From positions 42,071-106,070 of the forward strand of contig DEPT01000068.1 of NCBI GenBank assembly GCA_002358905.1: DNA of 64,000 bases, written 5' to 3'. Positions within the stretch are counted from its first letter, which is position 1. Every line of letters starts with the position of its first letter. Of this stretch, positions 7,722 through 15,539 are shown in pieces. Made by a program: the position numbers and the translations under genes. The stretch comes from Akkermansiaceae bacterium UBA3385. GTDB lineage: Bacteria; Verrucomicrobiota; Verrucomicrobiia; Verrucomicrobiales; Akkermansiaceae. The notes below the pieces were generated by a model that worked only from the letters and a program-made list of their open reading frames with translations, was not told the DNA's origin and made no database searches.

Positions 7722-9131
7722 TTAGCTGAAGGCTTTTTCGAGGGCTGCTGCAGCCTGGAGCAGACGGGTCTCCTGGAAATGCGGTGCCAGGAGCTGGATG
7801 CCGACCGGGTGGGCACCTGCTTCCACTGGGCAGGGGATGGAGATACCGGGCAGACCGGACAGGTTGGCCGGGATGGTGTAGATGTCTGCCAGGTAGGTCT
7901 GCAGCGGGGTCATGCTGTCATCGTTCAGCTTCGGGGCGCTGGTGGGTGCCACCGGGCCGAGGATGAGGTCCACCTGCTCAAAGGCAGAGGAAAAGTCGCT
8001 GGCTACGAGGGAACGCACCTTCTGCGCTTTGGCGTAGTATGCATCATAGAAACCGCTGGAGAGCACATAGGTGCCCAGTATGATGCGGCGCTTCACCTCA
8101 GAGCCGAACCCGGTTTCGCGGGTCTTGCTGTAGAGGTCGTCCAGACCATTGGTGCCGGCGGCGCGGTAGCCGTAGCGGATGCCATCGAAGCGGGAAAGGT
8201 TGGATGAAGCCTCCGCGCAGGCGATGATGTAGTAGGCGGCTACTACGGCCTCAGCATGCGGCAAGGAAATTTCAACGATTTCGGCGCCCAGGTTGGTGAG
8301 TTTCTGCACGGCCTGCTGCAGGGCTGCTGACACGGCGGAGCTGTTGCCGCTGGAGAGGTACTCCTTGGGTAGACCGATGCGCATGCCCTTGATTTCCTTG
8401 CCGAGTCCGGCAGTGAAGTCCTCCGTGGCTACGGTGGAGGACGTAGAGTCCTTAGCATCGTGCCCGCAGATGGCGTTCAGGATGGTGGCAGCATCTTCTA
8501 CGTTCTGGGTGATGGGACCAATCTGGTCCAGAGAGGAAGCGAAGGCCACCAGACCGTAACGGGAAACGCGACCGTATGTGGGTTTGATGCCGACTACGCC
8601 ACAGTGAGAGGCAGGCTGGCGGATGGAGCCACCGGTGTCGGAGCCAAGGGCGGCAATGGCCATGCCACCGGCTACGGCGGCGGCTGAACCACTCGAGGAA
8701 CCACCGGGCACATGGCCTGGTGCTGCGGGATTCTGGGTCTCGCCGAAAGCGGAGTTCTGGCCGTAGGAGCCCATGGCGAATTCATCCATGTTTGTGCGGC
8801 CGAACGGAATGGCGCCGGCTGCAGTCAGTTTGGTGACGGCGGTGGCGTCATACGGAGAAATGAAGTTTTCCAGCATGCGGGAGGCGCAGCGGGTGGGCTG
8901 CCCCAGCATGGCGATGTTGTCCTTTACGGCGATGGGAATGCCGCCGAGCGGCTTGCTGAGGTCTGCCTTGGCAGCTGCTGCCAGCGCGGCCTCTGTGTCC
9001 CAGGAAAGATAAGCGTTGATAGAGGGATTGCGTTCCTCCATGGAGCGGGCTATTTCCTGCACCAATTCCGTGGGGGAGATGGTGCCGCCGGTGAGCTGCT
9101 TGCGCCAGTGTGAAATGGTTCCGTTGAGCAT
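7722..9131 (-). CDS. gatA: Asp-tRNA(Asn)/Glu-tRNA(Gln) amidotransferase subunit A
   Basis: A 469-residue amidase-signature protein that liberates ammonia from glutamine for transamidation of mischarged tRNA. The Ser-cisSer-Lys triad is in place: Lys70 in AVKDN, Ser145-147 in GGSSSGSA, and Ser169 in GSDTGGSIR. Length is normal. It lies 22 nt after gatC in the order gatC-gatA-thiD. gatB, which completes the GatCAB complex, is not in the window. The presence of GatCA suggests that Gln-tRNA and/or Asn-tRNA are made indirectly in this organism. Confidence 0.96.
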   Translation of the reverse strand: MLNGTISHWRKQLTGGTISPTELVQEIARSMEERNPSINAYLSWDTEAALAAAAKADLSKPLGGIPIAVKDNIAMLGQPTRCASRMLENFISPYDATAVTKLTAAGAIPFGRTNMDEFAMGSYGQNSAFGETQNPAAPGHVPGGSSSGSAAAVAGGMAIAALGSDTGGSIRQPASHCGVVGIKPTYGRVSRYGLVAFASSLDQIGPITQNVEDAATILNAICGHDAKDSTSSTVATEDFTAGLGKEIKGMRIGLPKEYLSSGNSSAVSAALQQAVQKLTNLGAEIVEISLPHAEAVVAAYYIIACAEASSNLSRFDGIRYGYRAAGTNGLDDLYSKTRETGFGSEVKRRIILGTYVLSSGFYDAYYAKAQKVRSLVASDFSSAFEQVDLILGPVAPTSAPKLNDDSMTPLQTYLADIYTIPANLSGLPGISIPCPVEAGAHPVGIQLLAPHFQETRLLQAAAALEKAFS

Positions 9132-9153
9132 ATGCGGAAAAAAGGAAAAGGGG

Positions 9154-9453
9154 TTAGTGTGCGGATTCTACAACCTTGGGAACGCGGAACTGTCCGTCTT
9201 CCTGTGCCGGGGCGTTGCTGAGAGCTGCTTCGTTGCTCAGGCTGGTGCCGGGAATATCCTCTCGCAGAGCATCGTAAACGGGAAGAGGGTGGTACATGGG
9301 TTCCACGCCGGTGGTGTCCCACTGGTCCAACTGGGCCACATAGGCCAGCACCTGGTTCAGGTCTTCGGAAAAACGTGTTGTTTCTTCCTCTGTAAGCTCA
9401 AGCTTTGCCAGACGGGCAATGTAGGCTACATCGATGAGATTTGTCTGTGACAT
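9154..9453 (-). CDS. gatC: Asp-tRNA(Asn)/Glu-tRNA(Gln) amidotransferase subunit C
   Basis: A 99-residue GatC, the small linker chain that wraps between GatA and GatB. It begins with the family pattern I-D-VAYIARLAKLELTEEE, then SEDLNQVLAYVAQLDQWDTTGVEPMYHP, and ends with RVPKVVESAH, matching the usual C-terminal FRVPKVL-E. It starts 5 nt after a small membrane-protein gene and leads into gatA. Confidence 0.93.
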   Translation of the reverse strand: MSQTNLIDVAYIARLAKLELTEEETTRFSEDLNQVLAYVAQLDQWDTTGVEPMYHPLPVYDALREDIPGTSLSNEAALSNAPAQEDGQFRVPKVVESAH

Positions 9454-9458
9454 ATATA

Positions 9459-9761
9459 TCAGGAATGTGAGAGTAAGTGGATGATGGCGGTATACAATCC
9501 CCAGATGGAAAATGCGAAGAAAAGGAGGATGCCGATGTTGACCAGAAGAACATTGCGGTTTTCGGGAGCTACGCCGGTTATGGTGACGTGTTTGCGATGT
9601 ACATTGCGACGTCTCTCAAGGATTTCTTCATTGGGCCCCAGAGTGTTGGCGGGATAGCGCCGCTGGTAGTCCTGACGCGGAGAGTAATTTCCTGAGCGGC
9701 GCATATTCCGGCGCTGTTCCAGTTCTCGCAGTTTGTCTAATGATGAGGGGGTGTATGGCAT
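9459..9761 (-). CDS. Hypothetical small basic protein with C-terminal membrane anchor
   Basis: A 100-residue protein that I do not recognise. The first 70 residues are very rich in Arg, Asn and Gln (for example ELEQRRNMRRSG). A single membrane helix of about 22 residues follows near the C-terminus, ending HLLSHS. The arrangement is that of a tail-anchored protein with a cytoplasmic basic head. Its start is 2 nt after the stop of another tail-anchored protein gene, and it precedes gatC by 5 nt, so both are in the gatCA-thiD transcript. Confidence 0.7.
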   Translation of the reverse strand: MPYTPSSLDKLRELEQRRNMRRSGNYSPRQDYQRRYPANTLGPNEEILERRRNVHRKHVTITGVAPENRNVLLVNIGILLFFAFSIWGLYTAIIHLLSHS

Positions 9762-9763
9762 GG

Positions 9764-10384
9764 TCAGATATGAGAGATAAGTTTATATGCGCCCCAGGTG
9801 AGGAGTATTAACAGAAAGAGCGGTAAGTGAAAATAGAAACCGCGAACCAGTTGATCGCGAATGGCCACCCAGTTGATGCCGATCCGTTCACTGATGCCGG
9901 GTTTGTATCGGAAAATTTCAGTGTGGCGGTAGCGAGAAGGGCCGGCATAGGCTTCCTCAAAATCGTTGATGGCGCGGTCCAATTTTGGTATGGCTTCTTT
10001 GAGACGGTCGTTAAAACATTCCGGACTCCAGTTCTGGGGTTGCATGGATAAGAGTATCTGGTGATGCCGTTTGAGACACTCCGTAATCTGGGCGATTTCC
10101 TCCTGCTCCCGATTCATGGAAAGTAACTCTCGTTCCAGTCGGCGAACGGCATTGCGAAGTTTCATGCCTATGTCGTTCAAGCTTTCTTCAAAGAGAATTT
10201 TCCGCTCTTCACTTTCCTCTAGCTCTCGACTTTGGGCTTTCCAATGGAGCATCTGGTTTTCATAGAATTCTGCCTGCTGGCGGGCCTGTTCAACCTGCTG
10301 CATCATTTGCTCGGGTGAGTACATCTCTCCATCGGCCATGCGAGGGGTGAGTTCCATCTGGCGATGTATGGATGCTTGTTTCAT
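9764..10384 (-). CDS. Hypothetical coiled-coil protein with C-terminal membrane anchor
   Basis: A 206-residue protein of unknown function. Residues from about 25 to 115 form a predicted coiled coil rich in Glu, Gln and Arg. A second helical stretch follows, and the last 20 residues form one membrane segment ending KLISHI. No catalytic motif is seen. It is the first gene of the run hyp-hyp-gatC-gatA-thiD, with only 2 nt to the next gene. The pairing of two tail-anchored proteins suggests that they may work together; that is inference. Confidence 0.7.
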   Translation of the reverse strand: MKQASIHRQMELTPRMADGEMYSPEQMMQQVEQARQQAEFYENQMLHWKAQSRELEESEERKILFEESLNDIGMKLRNAVRRLERELLSMNREQEEIAQITECLKRHHQILLSMQPQNWSPECFNDRLKEAIPKLDRAINDFEEAYAGPSRYRHTEIFRYKPGISERIGINWVAIRDQLVRGFYFHLPLFLLILLTWGAYKLISHI

Positions 10385-10470
10385 GATATTTAAGGGGTTA
10401 GGATAACTCCTGGGAGATTTGGAAAGTATTTTTCTGAATGCTTTGGTACGCGTTGCGCGCGCAATGGTAC

Positions 10471-10504
10471 TAAAAACGGCAGAGACGACTGGCGACTCTG
10501 CCGT
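10471..10504 (-). terminator. Terminator of tRNA-Gly(CCC)
   Basis: 9-bp stem ACGGCAGAG/CTCTGCCGT; on the minus strand it is followed by a TTTTT run. It lies just downstream of the tRNA. Confidence 0.85.
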
Positions 10505-10509
10505 GAGTA

Positions 10510-10580
10510 TACGGGCGACGGGAATCGAACCCGTGTCTCATGCTTGGGAAGCACGCGTCCTACCATTGAACGACGCCCGC
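10510..10580 (-). tRNA. tRNA-Gly, anticodon CCC
   Basis: A full cloverleaf of 71 nt. The acceptor GCGGGCG pairs with CGCCCGT (one G-U at the end), and the discriminator is A. The anticodon stem CGTGC/GCATG has loop TTCCCAA, anticodon CCC, reading GGG. The T-loop is TTCGATT. CCA is not encoded. Confidence 0.95.
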
Positions 10581-10595
10581 ATGCTGTGCGCACTG

Positions 10596-10624
10596 ATTCT
10601 AGTGTTTTGTTTAGGAAATGTCAA
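10596..10624 (-). promoter_or_regulatory. Promoter of tRNA-Gly(CCC)
   Basis: -35 TTGACA (10619-10624), 17-nt spacer, -10 TAGAAT (10596-10601). Confidence 0.85.
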
Positions 10625-10661
10625 GTAAAAAAAGAATTTTTGACTGTATGAAAGTTTATGC

Positions 10662-10690
10662 TTGATATTGGGAAATGTGTGTGCTAGTAT
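10662..10690 (+). promoter_or_regulatory. Promoter of tRNA-Gly(TCC) and perhaps of the polysaccharide genes
   Basis: -35 TTGATA (10662-10667), 17-nt spacer, -10 TAGTAT (10685-10690). No terminator is seen between the tRNA and the gene at 10795, so read-through into the polysaccharide operon is possible. Confidence 0.8.
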
Positions 10691-10701
10691 GCGCTCATGT
10701 C

Positions 10702-10772
10702 GCGGGTATAGCTTAATGGTAAAGCTCCAGCCTTCCAAGCTGATCATGCGGGTTCGATTCCCGCTACCCGCT
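10702..10772 (+). tRNA. tRNA-Gly, anticodon TCC
   Basis: 71 nt. The acceptor GCGGGTA pairs with TACCCGC, and the discriminator is T. The anticodon loop is CTTCCAA, anticodon TCC, reading GGA. Pair 27-43 of the anticodon stem is a C-A mismatch. The T-loop is TTCGATT. CCA is not encoded. Confidence 0.95.
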
Positions 10773-10794
10773 TAGCCTTAAATAAAATACGCGT

Positions 10795-11352
10795 ATGAAA
10801 AAGGTGCTTTCTATAATTCTGCTCGCTGGTTTGTTTGCTGGCCCTGTAATGGCTGAAGGGGCGGAACTTTCCAAGGTTGTTTCGATGGCTCAGGCTAAGT
10901 CTGGTACATCTTTGGATGCACTCAGTATGGCTGTTTATGAGTTGGTAAAGGCTCAGCCTGCCGATGCTGTAGAAATTTTTCAGAGTGTGATGTCTCAGCG
11001 TCAGAGCTGGGGAGTGACGGAAACGTACGCCATTCTTCGTTCTGTCCTTCTGGCTTCTCCCACGCTTGAATCTTCTTTTGTGCGGGGTGCTGCAGTGTAT
11101 GAGAGCGGTGTGACGAATGCTTCTCTTGTTGGTTCGCAGGGGTATCAGCTGCTTTCTGTTCTTTACACGATGCCGCAGACTCAGTCTGTTGCTTCTGTTG
11201 TAGTTCAGGGTGTTGTAGGTAGTTCTCTGGCTGGTCGTGCTGCAGCTAACGGTGTGTCGAATCAGGTTTTGGATGCATATGTGCCCGTGGCACCTGTGGC
11301 TCCTGAGTATACAGTGACCCCGACTCCTCCTCCCACTTCTGCAAACAACTGA
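10795..11352 (+). CDS. Hypothetical secreted protein heading the polysaccharide locus
   Basis: A 185-residue protein with a clear signal peptide, MKKVLSIILLAGLFAGPVMA, cleaved near residue 20. The mature part is Ala/Ser/Val-rich with helical repeats such as EIFQSVMSQR, and ends in a low-complexity Pro/Thr tail (VTPTPPPTS). I recognise no domain. Because it sits 26 nt before the beta-barrel gene and upstream of wzc- and wza-like genes, I infer a periplasmic or outer-membrane accessory role in polysaccharide export. Codon use (many TCT, GGT, GTT) is softer than in the neighbouring core genes, as in the rest of this locus. Confidence 0.75.
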   Translation: MKKVLSIILLAGLFAGPVMAEGAELSKVVSMAQAKSGTSLDALSMAVYELVKAQPADAVEIFQSVMSQRQSWGVTETYAILRSVLLASPTLESSFVRGAAVYESGVTNASLVGSQGYQLLSVLYTMPQTQSVASVVVQGVVGSSLAGRAAANGVSNQVLDAYVPVAPVAPEYTVTPTPPPTSANN

Positions 11353-11378
11353 TGTTTGCTGTGGATTTTTGAAAAAGT

Positions 11379-12578
11379 ATGAAGTCGTATTTTTATAAAG
11401 CGTTACTGCTCACAGGTGTGTGTGCAGTTAATGCTTCTGCTATATCGCTCTATGATACGGCCCCCTCTGTGGGGCTGCCGCTGTCTCACGCGGCTACGTA
11501 TAATGCATATGCGAGTGTTGGGTATGATACAAATATAAATTCTTCTTCTGTAAATCAGAAGTCAAGTGTGTACCTTAACGCTGGTGTCGGTGCATCTTTT
11601 GCGGATTTTGAGTCTGTTGATAAAATTACGTACAGATTCAATGTTGGTGCCACAAAGTATCTTTCTGAGTCTGATACATCTGGTCGGGAATGGAATGCAG
11701 ATTGTGGTTTGACTGCGTCTCTTGTTCATGCTTTTTCTGCCCGGAGTACATATTCGGGTAGTGTGAATCTTTCGTATAGTCCGGAGCCTGATTACGCAAG
11801 TGGAATTTCTGCGTCCCATCGACAGGGTGATTGTCTGAATTGGATAATGAATCACGGGTATAATCAGTCTCTGGATGCGAGATGGAGCTGGAATACATCC
11901 GTAGGTTATAGTGGTGTTCTCTACCAGGAGCGCGACTATCAGAATGATAACCGTCAGTATGTCAACCTGACGGGAGGTATGTCCTATCGCGAATCTGAAT
12001 TGATGAGTTACAATGTCAGTTTCTCATATCGTCACGATATAAGAAAGGAGGGTTATAACTCAGATAACTACACTGTAAACGTTGGTTTTAGCCGTTCCCT
12101 TGACCCTGTATCCAGCTGCAGCGGTTCAATTGGTTTGCAGACGAAATGCGTACATAATGAGACAATTTTGTCTCCGAATTTGCAGTTGGGGTATAATCGA
12201 AAAGTTGCAGAAGGACTTAGTGCGAATTTGTATGTGAACCTCTCCAATGAGAATGTGGATACATATCGCGGCGTAAATGCCAATTATCTTTCTGATTTGA
12301 CTTGGCGAGCAGGGGCGAATTGCTCGTATACCTTGTCTCCTGATGTGACCTTCACATTTGGTCTTTCGTTCATGAATTCCAACTACTCGAAGGGAACGGG
12401 TAGGTTGAGTGATGAATCGACAGTCACTGTCAATCCCACTGTAGGGATGAGCTACAGATTTTCTGAAGACTTAACAGGTAATATCAATTATCAATATACT
12501 TGGTATGATACCGATAGGGCTGGAGTGGAAGGATATACACGCCATAACATTTCGACAGGTCTAAACTACGCATTTTAA
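11379..12578 (+). CDS. Outer-membrane beta-barrel protein of the polysaccharide locus
   Basis: A 399-residue protein with signal peptide MKSYFYKALLLTGVCAVNASA. A long series of alternating hydrophobic/polar strands rich in Tyr, Ser and Asn follows, and the last residue is Phe after NISTGLNYAF, the classic C-terminal insertion signal of outer-membrane barrels. It resembles the beta-barrel proteins that accompany exopolysaccharide/exosortase gene clusters. Position between a secreted protein and a Wzc-type kinase supports a role as the outer-membrane channel or partner for a secreted polymer. Family assignment beyond beta-barrel is inference. Confidence 0.75.
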   Translation: MKSYFYKALLLTGVCAVNASAISLYDTAPSVGLPLSHAATYNAYASVGYDTNINSSSVNQKSSVYLNAGVGASFADFESVDKITYRFNVGATKYLSESDTSGREWNADCGLTASLVHAFSARSTYSGSVNLSYSPEPDYASGISASHRQGDCLNWIMNHGYNQSLDARWSWNTSVGYSGVLYQERDYQNDNRQYVNLTGGMSYRESELMSYNVSFSYRHDIRKEGYNSDNYTVNVGFSRSLDPVSSCSGSIGLQTKCVHNETILSPNLQLGYNRKVAEGLSANLYVNLSNENVDTYRGVNANYLSDLTWRAGANCSYTLSPDVTFTFGLSFMNSNYSKGTGRLSDESTVTVNPTVGMSYRFSEDLTGNINYQYTWYDTDRAGVEGYTRHNISTGLNYAF

Positions 12579-12595
12579 CAAACTAAATAAACGGG

Positions 12596-12624
12596 ACCGG
12601 GGGTACATGTGCTACGCCTCCGGT
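12596..12624 (+). promoter_or_regulatory. Intercistronic hairpin before the tyrosine autokinase gene
   Basis: Stem ACCGGGGG/CCTCCGGT (8 bp, one G-U) with a 13-nt loop, followed by GTTTGATAAC and not by a clean T-run. It could attenuate transcription or protect the upstream mRNA. Confidence 0.4.
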
Positions 12625-12645
12625 GTTTGATAACACGCAGGGGAT

Positions 12646-14844
12646 ATGGATAAGAGTTTTGAATCACCAAAACAGACGGAAGCAATTTTACATGCGCAGG
12701 ACTACATGCAGGTCTTGCGTAGTAGGTGGAAAACTATTCTGCTTGTGTTTCTCTTGGTGTTTGTGAGCAGTGCTGTCATCACAAAAATGATGACGCCGAA
12801 GTACATGAGCGGCATGACATTCGAGATTAAGCAACCTCGCGACCTTATCAATGTCGCAGTGGGTGGCGAAGGAAATCCGATTGCGGCTATGGGCGATGGT
12901 GCTGCTTACATGCAGACTCAATTCGAAATTCTGGTTTCTCAGCAGAATCTCATTGCCGTGGCTAATAAGTTGGATTTGCCGAATGAGTGGCAGATGGATG
13001 AGACTTCTGCGGCGGGTGTTCTGATGGGGATGATTCGGGTGATGCCTCGAAAGAATACAAACCTGGTCGATATTTCTGTAACGACGAACGATCCCCGCGT
13101 TTCTCAGCAGGTATGCCAGGCTGTTGTGGATTGTTACAAGGAGCTGCGTGAAGAAAAGGAAAATGCAGTCATTAATGAGGCCATCAGCAAGCGTTATGAA
13201 GTGTTGCGTTCCCGCCAGGATGAACTGGAGCGTAAGGCCGATGTTGTTCGGCAGTACATTCGTTCCGGTAAATATATCCAAGGTATGTGGAGTGATTCCG
13301 GCCACGGCGTACCTGTTTCTACAGGAGCAGAAGAGCAGTCTTTGCAGCAGCTGAACAACTCAAAGCTTTCGATGGAAACGGAGATTGCTCAGATGACTGT
13401 TCATATCGGCAAGTTGCAGGATTTGAAGGACGCAGAATTGCTGAGTTATGTGACACGTACTGGGTTGCTGACTGCAGAGTCATATTGTTCGGCTAAGGTT
13501 CGCGAATTGAATAACCGATACACGGAAGAGGAGAATAACAGAGCCCAGATGTTGTTGAGTGGATACGGTGCACGTCACCCCAATGTCCTGCGTCTTGATG
13601 AACAGCACAAGGCAACGCGTGAGCAGTTGTATGAAGAGTTGGTAGGTATGCGTGACGCTATGGTTGACCAGCTTGATGTCAAGAAGTCTGAATTGCAGGA
13701 TGTTGAACAGCGCTACAGCCAGGCTCGTGACCGTCTGCGCGATAAGACTCTTGAAGATCAGAAAGTGAAGAATGCCTTGCAGGAATATGCTGCTGAAAAA
13801 GCTCGTTACGACAAGCTCGAAAATGATTACATTGCTGACAAGATGCGCTTGATGGCTCCTCGTGCTAGCTTGGAGGTGTACAGCCGTCCTGGCTTGCCCG
13901 GTGCACCCAGCAGTCCCAATTACCGCCTGAATCTCATCGTGGGTGCAGTGATTGGTTTGCTTGCTGGTATTGTGGTAGCGTTCGTCAGCAACTACTTTGA
14001 TACGTCCATCAAAACCCTTGAGGATGCAGAGCGTAGCCTTGGACTTCCTGTGCTGGGTGTTATTCCTCAGGATGCTGGCTTGCTCATTCTGCAGGGGGGC
14101 GATAGCCCGGATGCTGAGGCATACCGTATTTTGCGTACCAATATCGAGCTGAAGAAGGATTTGTACAAAGCAACGACAATTGCCGTTGTCTCCGCTAATG
14201 CGGGTGAAGGTAAGACCACAACGCTGAGTAATCTTGCTTATGTTTTCTCCCAGGCTGGGTATAGCACGCTGATGGTGGATGCTGACCTCAGACGTCCGCG
14301 CCTGGCTCGTTATGCAGAATTGAAAAGTGATGTAGGTCTGTCTACCTATCTTTCCGGCGCTGCAGAACTGAAGGATGTGGTATTCCAGACGGGGCATGAT
14401 AATTTATATATGCTTCCGAGTGGTCCTATACCGAACGACTCCAGTGGACTCATTGGCTCCCACCGCATGCAGAAGCTTCTTAATGATGTTTCAAAGCGTT
14501 TCGATATAGTATTGCTTGACTCGTCGCCCGTTTTGGGTGTGAGTGATGCCTCATTGATTGTAAGTAAAGCAGATGCAACATTGATGGTATTGCAGCCGCG
14601 AAAAATGCCGATTAAGGCTTTGCTTCGTACTAAGTCTCTGATTCAGAATGTTGGTGGGCAGCTTATGGGCTTGGTGATGAATAACGTTGACATTAGTGGT
14701 GATACTCAGTATCAATACTATACTACATATTATTCATACTATAGCAAGGGTGATGGCCGTAAAGAGCCCAAGCCTTCGTCAGCCGATGCTGTGAAGAAGA
14801 GTGTGGCAAAGACGGAAAAGAAGAATGATGAAGAATTGTATTAA
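12646..14844 (+). CDS. Polysaccharide co-polymerase / BY-kinase (Wzc-like)
   Basis: A 732-residue protein with the PCP-2a layout. It has a Wzz chain-length domain with two membrane helices (about 30-52 and 428-450), a long periplasmic coiled coil between them, and a cytoplasmic BY-kinase domain. Kinase motifs are Walker A SANAGEGKTT (about 516-525), Walker A' LMVDADLRRP (about 543-552) and Walker B IVLLDSSP (about 621-628). The C-terminus has a Tyr cluster, YQYYTTYYSYY (about 689-699), for autophosphorylation, then a Lys-rich tail. Such proteins set polymer length and couple synthesis to export. The wza-like gene follows 9 nt later. Confidence 0.93.
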   Translation: MDKSFESPKQTEAILHAQDYMQVLRSRWKTILLVFLLVFVSSAVITKMMTPKYMSGMTFEIKQPRDLINVAVGGEGNPIAAMGDGAAYMQTQFEILVSQQNLIAVANKLDLPNEWQMDETSAAGVLMGMIRVMPRKNTNLVDISVTTNDPRVSQQVCQAVVDCYKELREEKENAVINEAISKRYEVLRSRQDELERKADVVRQYIRSGKYIQGMWSDSGHGVPVSTGAEEQSLQQLNNSKLSMETEIAQMTVHIGKLQDLKDAELLSYVTRTGLLTAESYCSAKVRELNNRYTEEENNRAQMLLSGYGARHPNVLRLDEQHKATREQLYEELVGMRDAMVDQLDVKKSELQDVEQRYSQARDRLRDKTLEDQKVKNALQEYAAEKARYDKLENDYIADKMRLMAPRASLEVYSRPGLPGAPSSPNYRLNLIVGAVIGLLAGIVVAFVSNYFDTSIKTLEDAERSLGLPVLGVIPQDAGLLILQGGDSPDAEAYRILRTNIELKKDLYKATTIAVVSANAGEGKTTTLSNLAYVFSQAGYSTLMVDADLRRPRLARYAELKSDVGLSTYLSGAAELKDVVFQTGHDNLYMLPSGPIPNDSSGLIGSHRMQKLLNDVSKRFDIVLLDSSPVLGVSDASLIVSKADATLMVLQPRKMPIKALLRTKSLIQNVGGQLMGLVMNNVDISGDTQYQYYTTYYSYYSKGDGRKEPKPSSADAVKKSVAKTEKKNDEELY

Positions 14845-14853
14845 AGAAGAACC

Positions 14854-15471
14854 ATGAGAAACTCTATTGTAAAGCAATTTCTGCTGCTGTTACTCTGCTT
14901 CATGGCATTGCCTGTCCTGGCACAGGATTCGTCTACTGAGCCAAGAGCAACAAAGGGGGGTACTGTATCTGTACTGTTTAAGAATATTCCCAGTGAAGAT
15001 GCCTCTAACGTCAACGGGGATTATGCAGTGAGTCGAGAGGATGGTACGATTTCGATGCCTTACCTTTCCGGACGTGTTGGTGTAGCTGGTCTTACTGCCC
15101 GTCAAGTGGAGAATAAACTGCGCTCTCTCTATCTTTCACAGGAAATATATTCTGATCCTATTGTAATGGCTAATGTGGGGCCGAAGGGGGAGGCCGCGAT
15201 AGATGCTCGTTATGTCCAGGTGACGGGGTATGTCGGCTCAAAGAAGAATTTGCCCTATCGCGAAGGCATGACGCTCATACAGGCGCTTATAGAGTGTGGT
15301 GATATTACGGATTTTGGTTCACGCAAGATTCAGGTGACCCGAGGCAAGGTGACACGCACGTACGACTATTTCAGTGCTCGCGACCGAGCAATCAAACTTT
15401 TGCCGAACGATTCGATATTTGTACCGAGACGGCCTCCTTTTGAGGGGAGACCGGATAAAATCGGCCCCTGA
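14854..15471 (+). CDS. Polysaccharide export protein (Wza-like, short form)
   Basis: A 205-residue secreted protein with signal peptide MRNSIVKQFLLLLLCFMALPVLA. The Poly_export pattern is visible: DYAVSREDGTISMPYLSGRVGVAGLTARQVENKL, followed by a SLBB-like beta-grasp segment (VQVTGYVGSKKNLPYREGMTLIQAL within 135-165). It lacks a lipobox Cys and the C-terminal amphipathic helix of E. coli Wza, so it is the short form often paired with a separate barrel. Here the barrel candidate is the protein at 11379. It is the last gene before a strong terminator. Confidence 0.88.
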   Translation: MRNSIVKQFLLLLLCFMALPVLAQDSSTEPRATKGGTVSVLFKNIPSEDASNVNGDYAVSREDGTISMPYLSGRVGVAGLTARQVENKLRSLYLSQEIYSDPIVMANVGPKGEAAIDARYVQVTGYVGSKKNLPYREGMTLIQALIECGDITDFGSRKIQVTRGKVTRTYDYFSARDRAIKLLPNDSIFVPRRPPFEGRPDKIGP

Positions 15472-15494
15472 TATGGTAGGTTCTCTTTTACTTG

Positions 15495-15523
15495 AGCTCC
15501 GGCAAAAGCCGGAGCTTATTTTT
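15495..15523 (+). terminator. Terminator of the polysaccharide export operon
   Basis: Perfect 9-bp stem AGCTCCGGC/GCCGGAGCT with an AAAA loop, followed by TATTTTT. Confidence 0.92.
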
Positions 15524-15539
15524 CTGAATGGGCATCATT

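Noticed and set aside
12688..14397. Two long open frames on the minus strand opposite the wzc-like gene.
   Set aside because: They are shadows of a clear BY-kinase gene and show no protein features.
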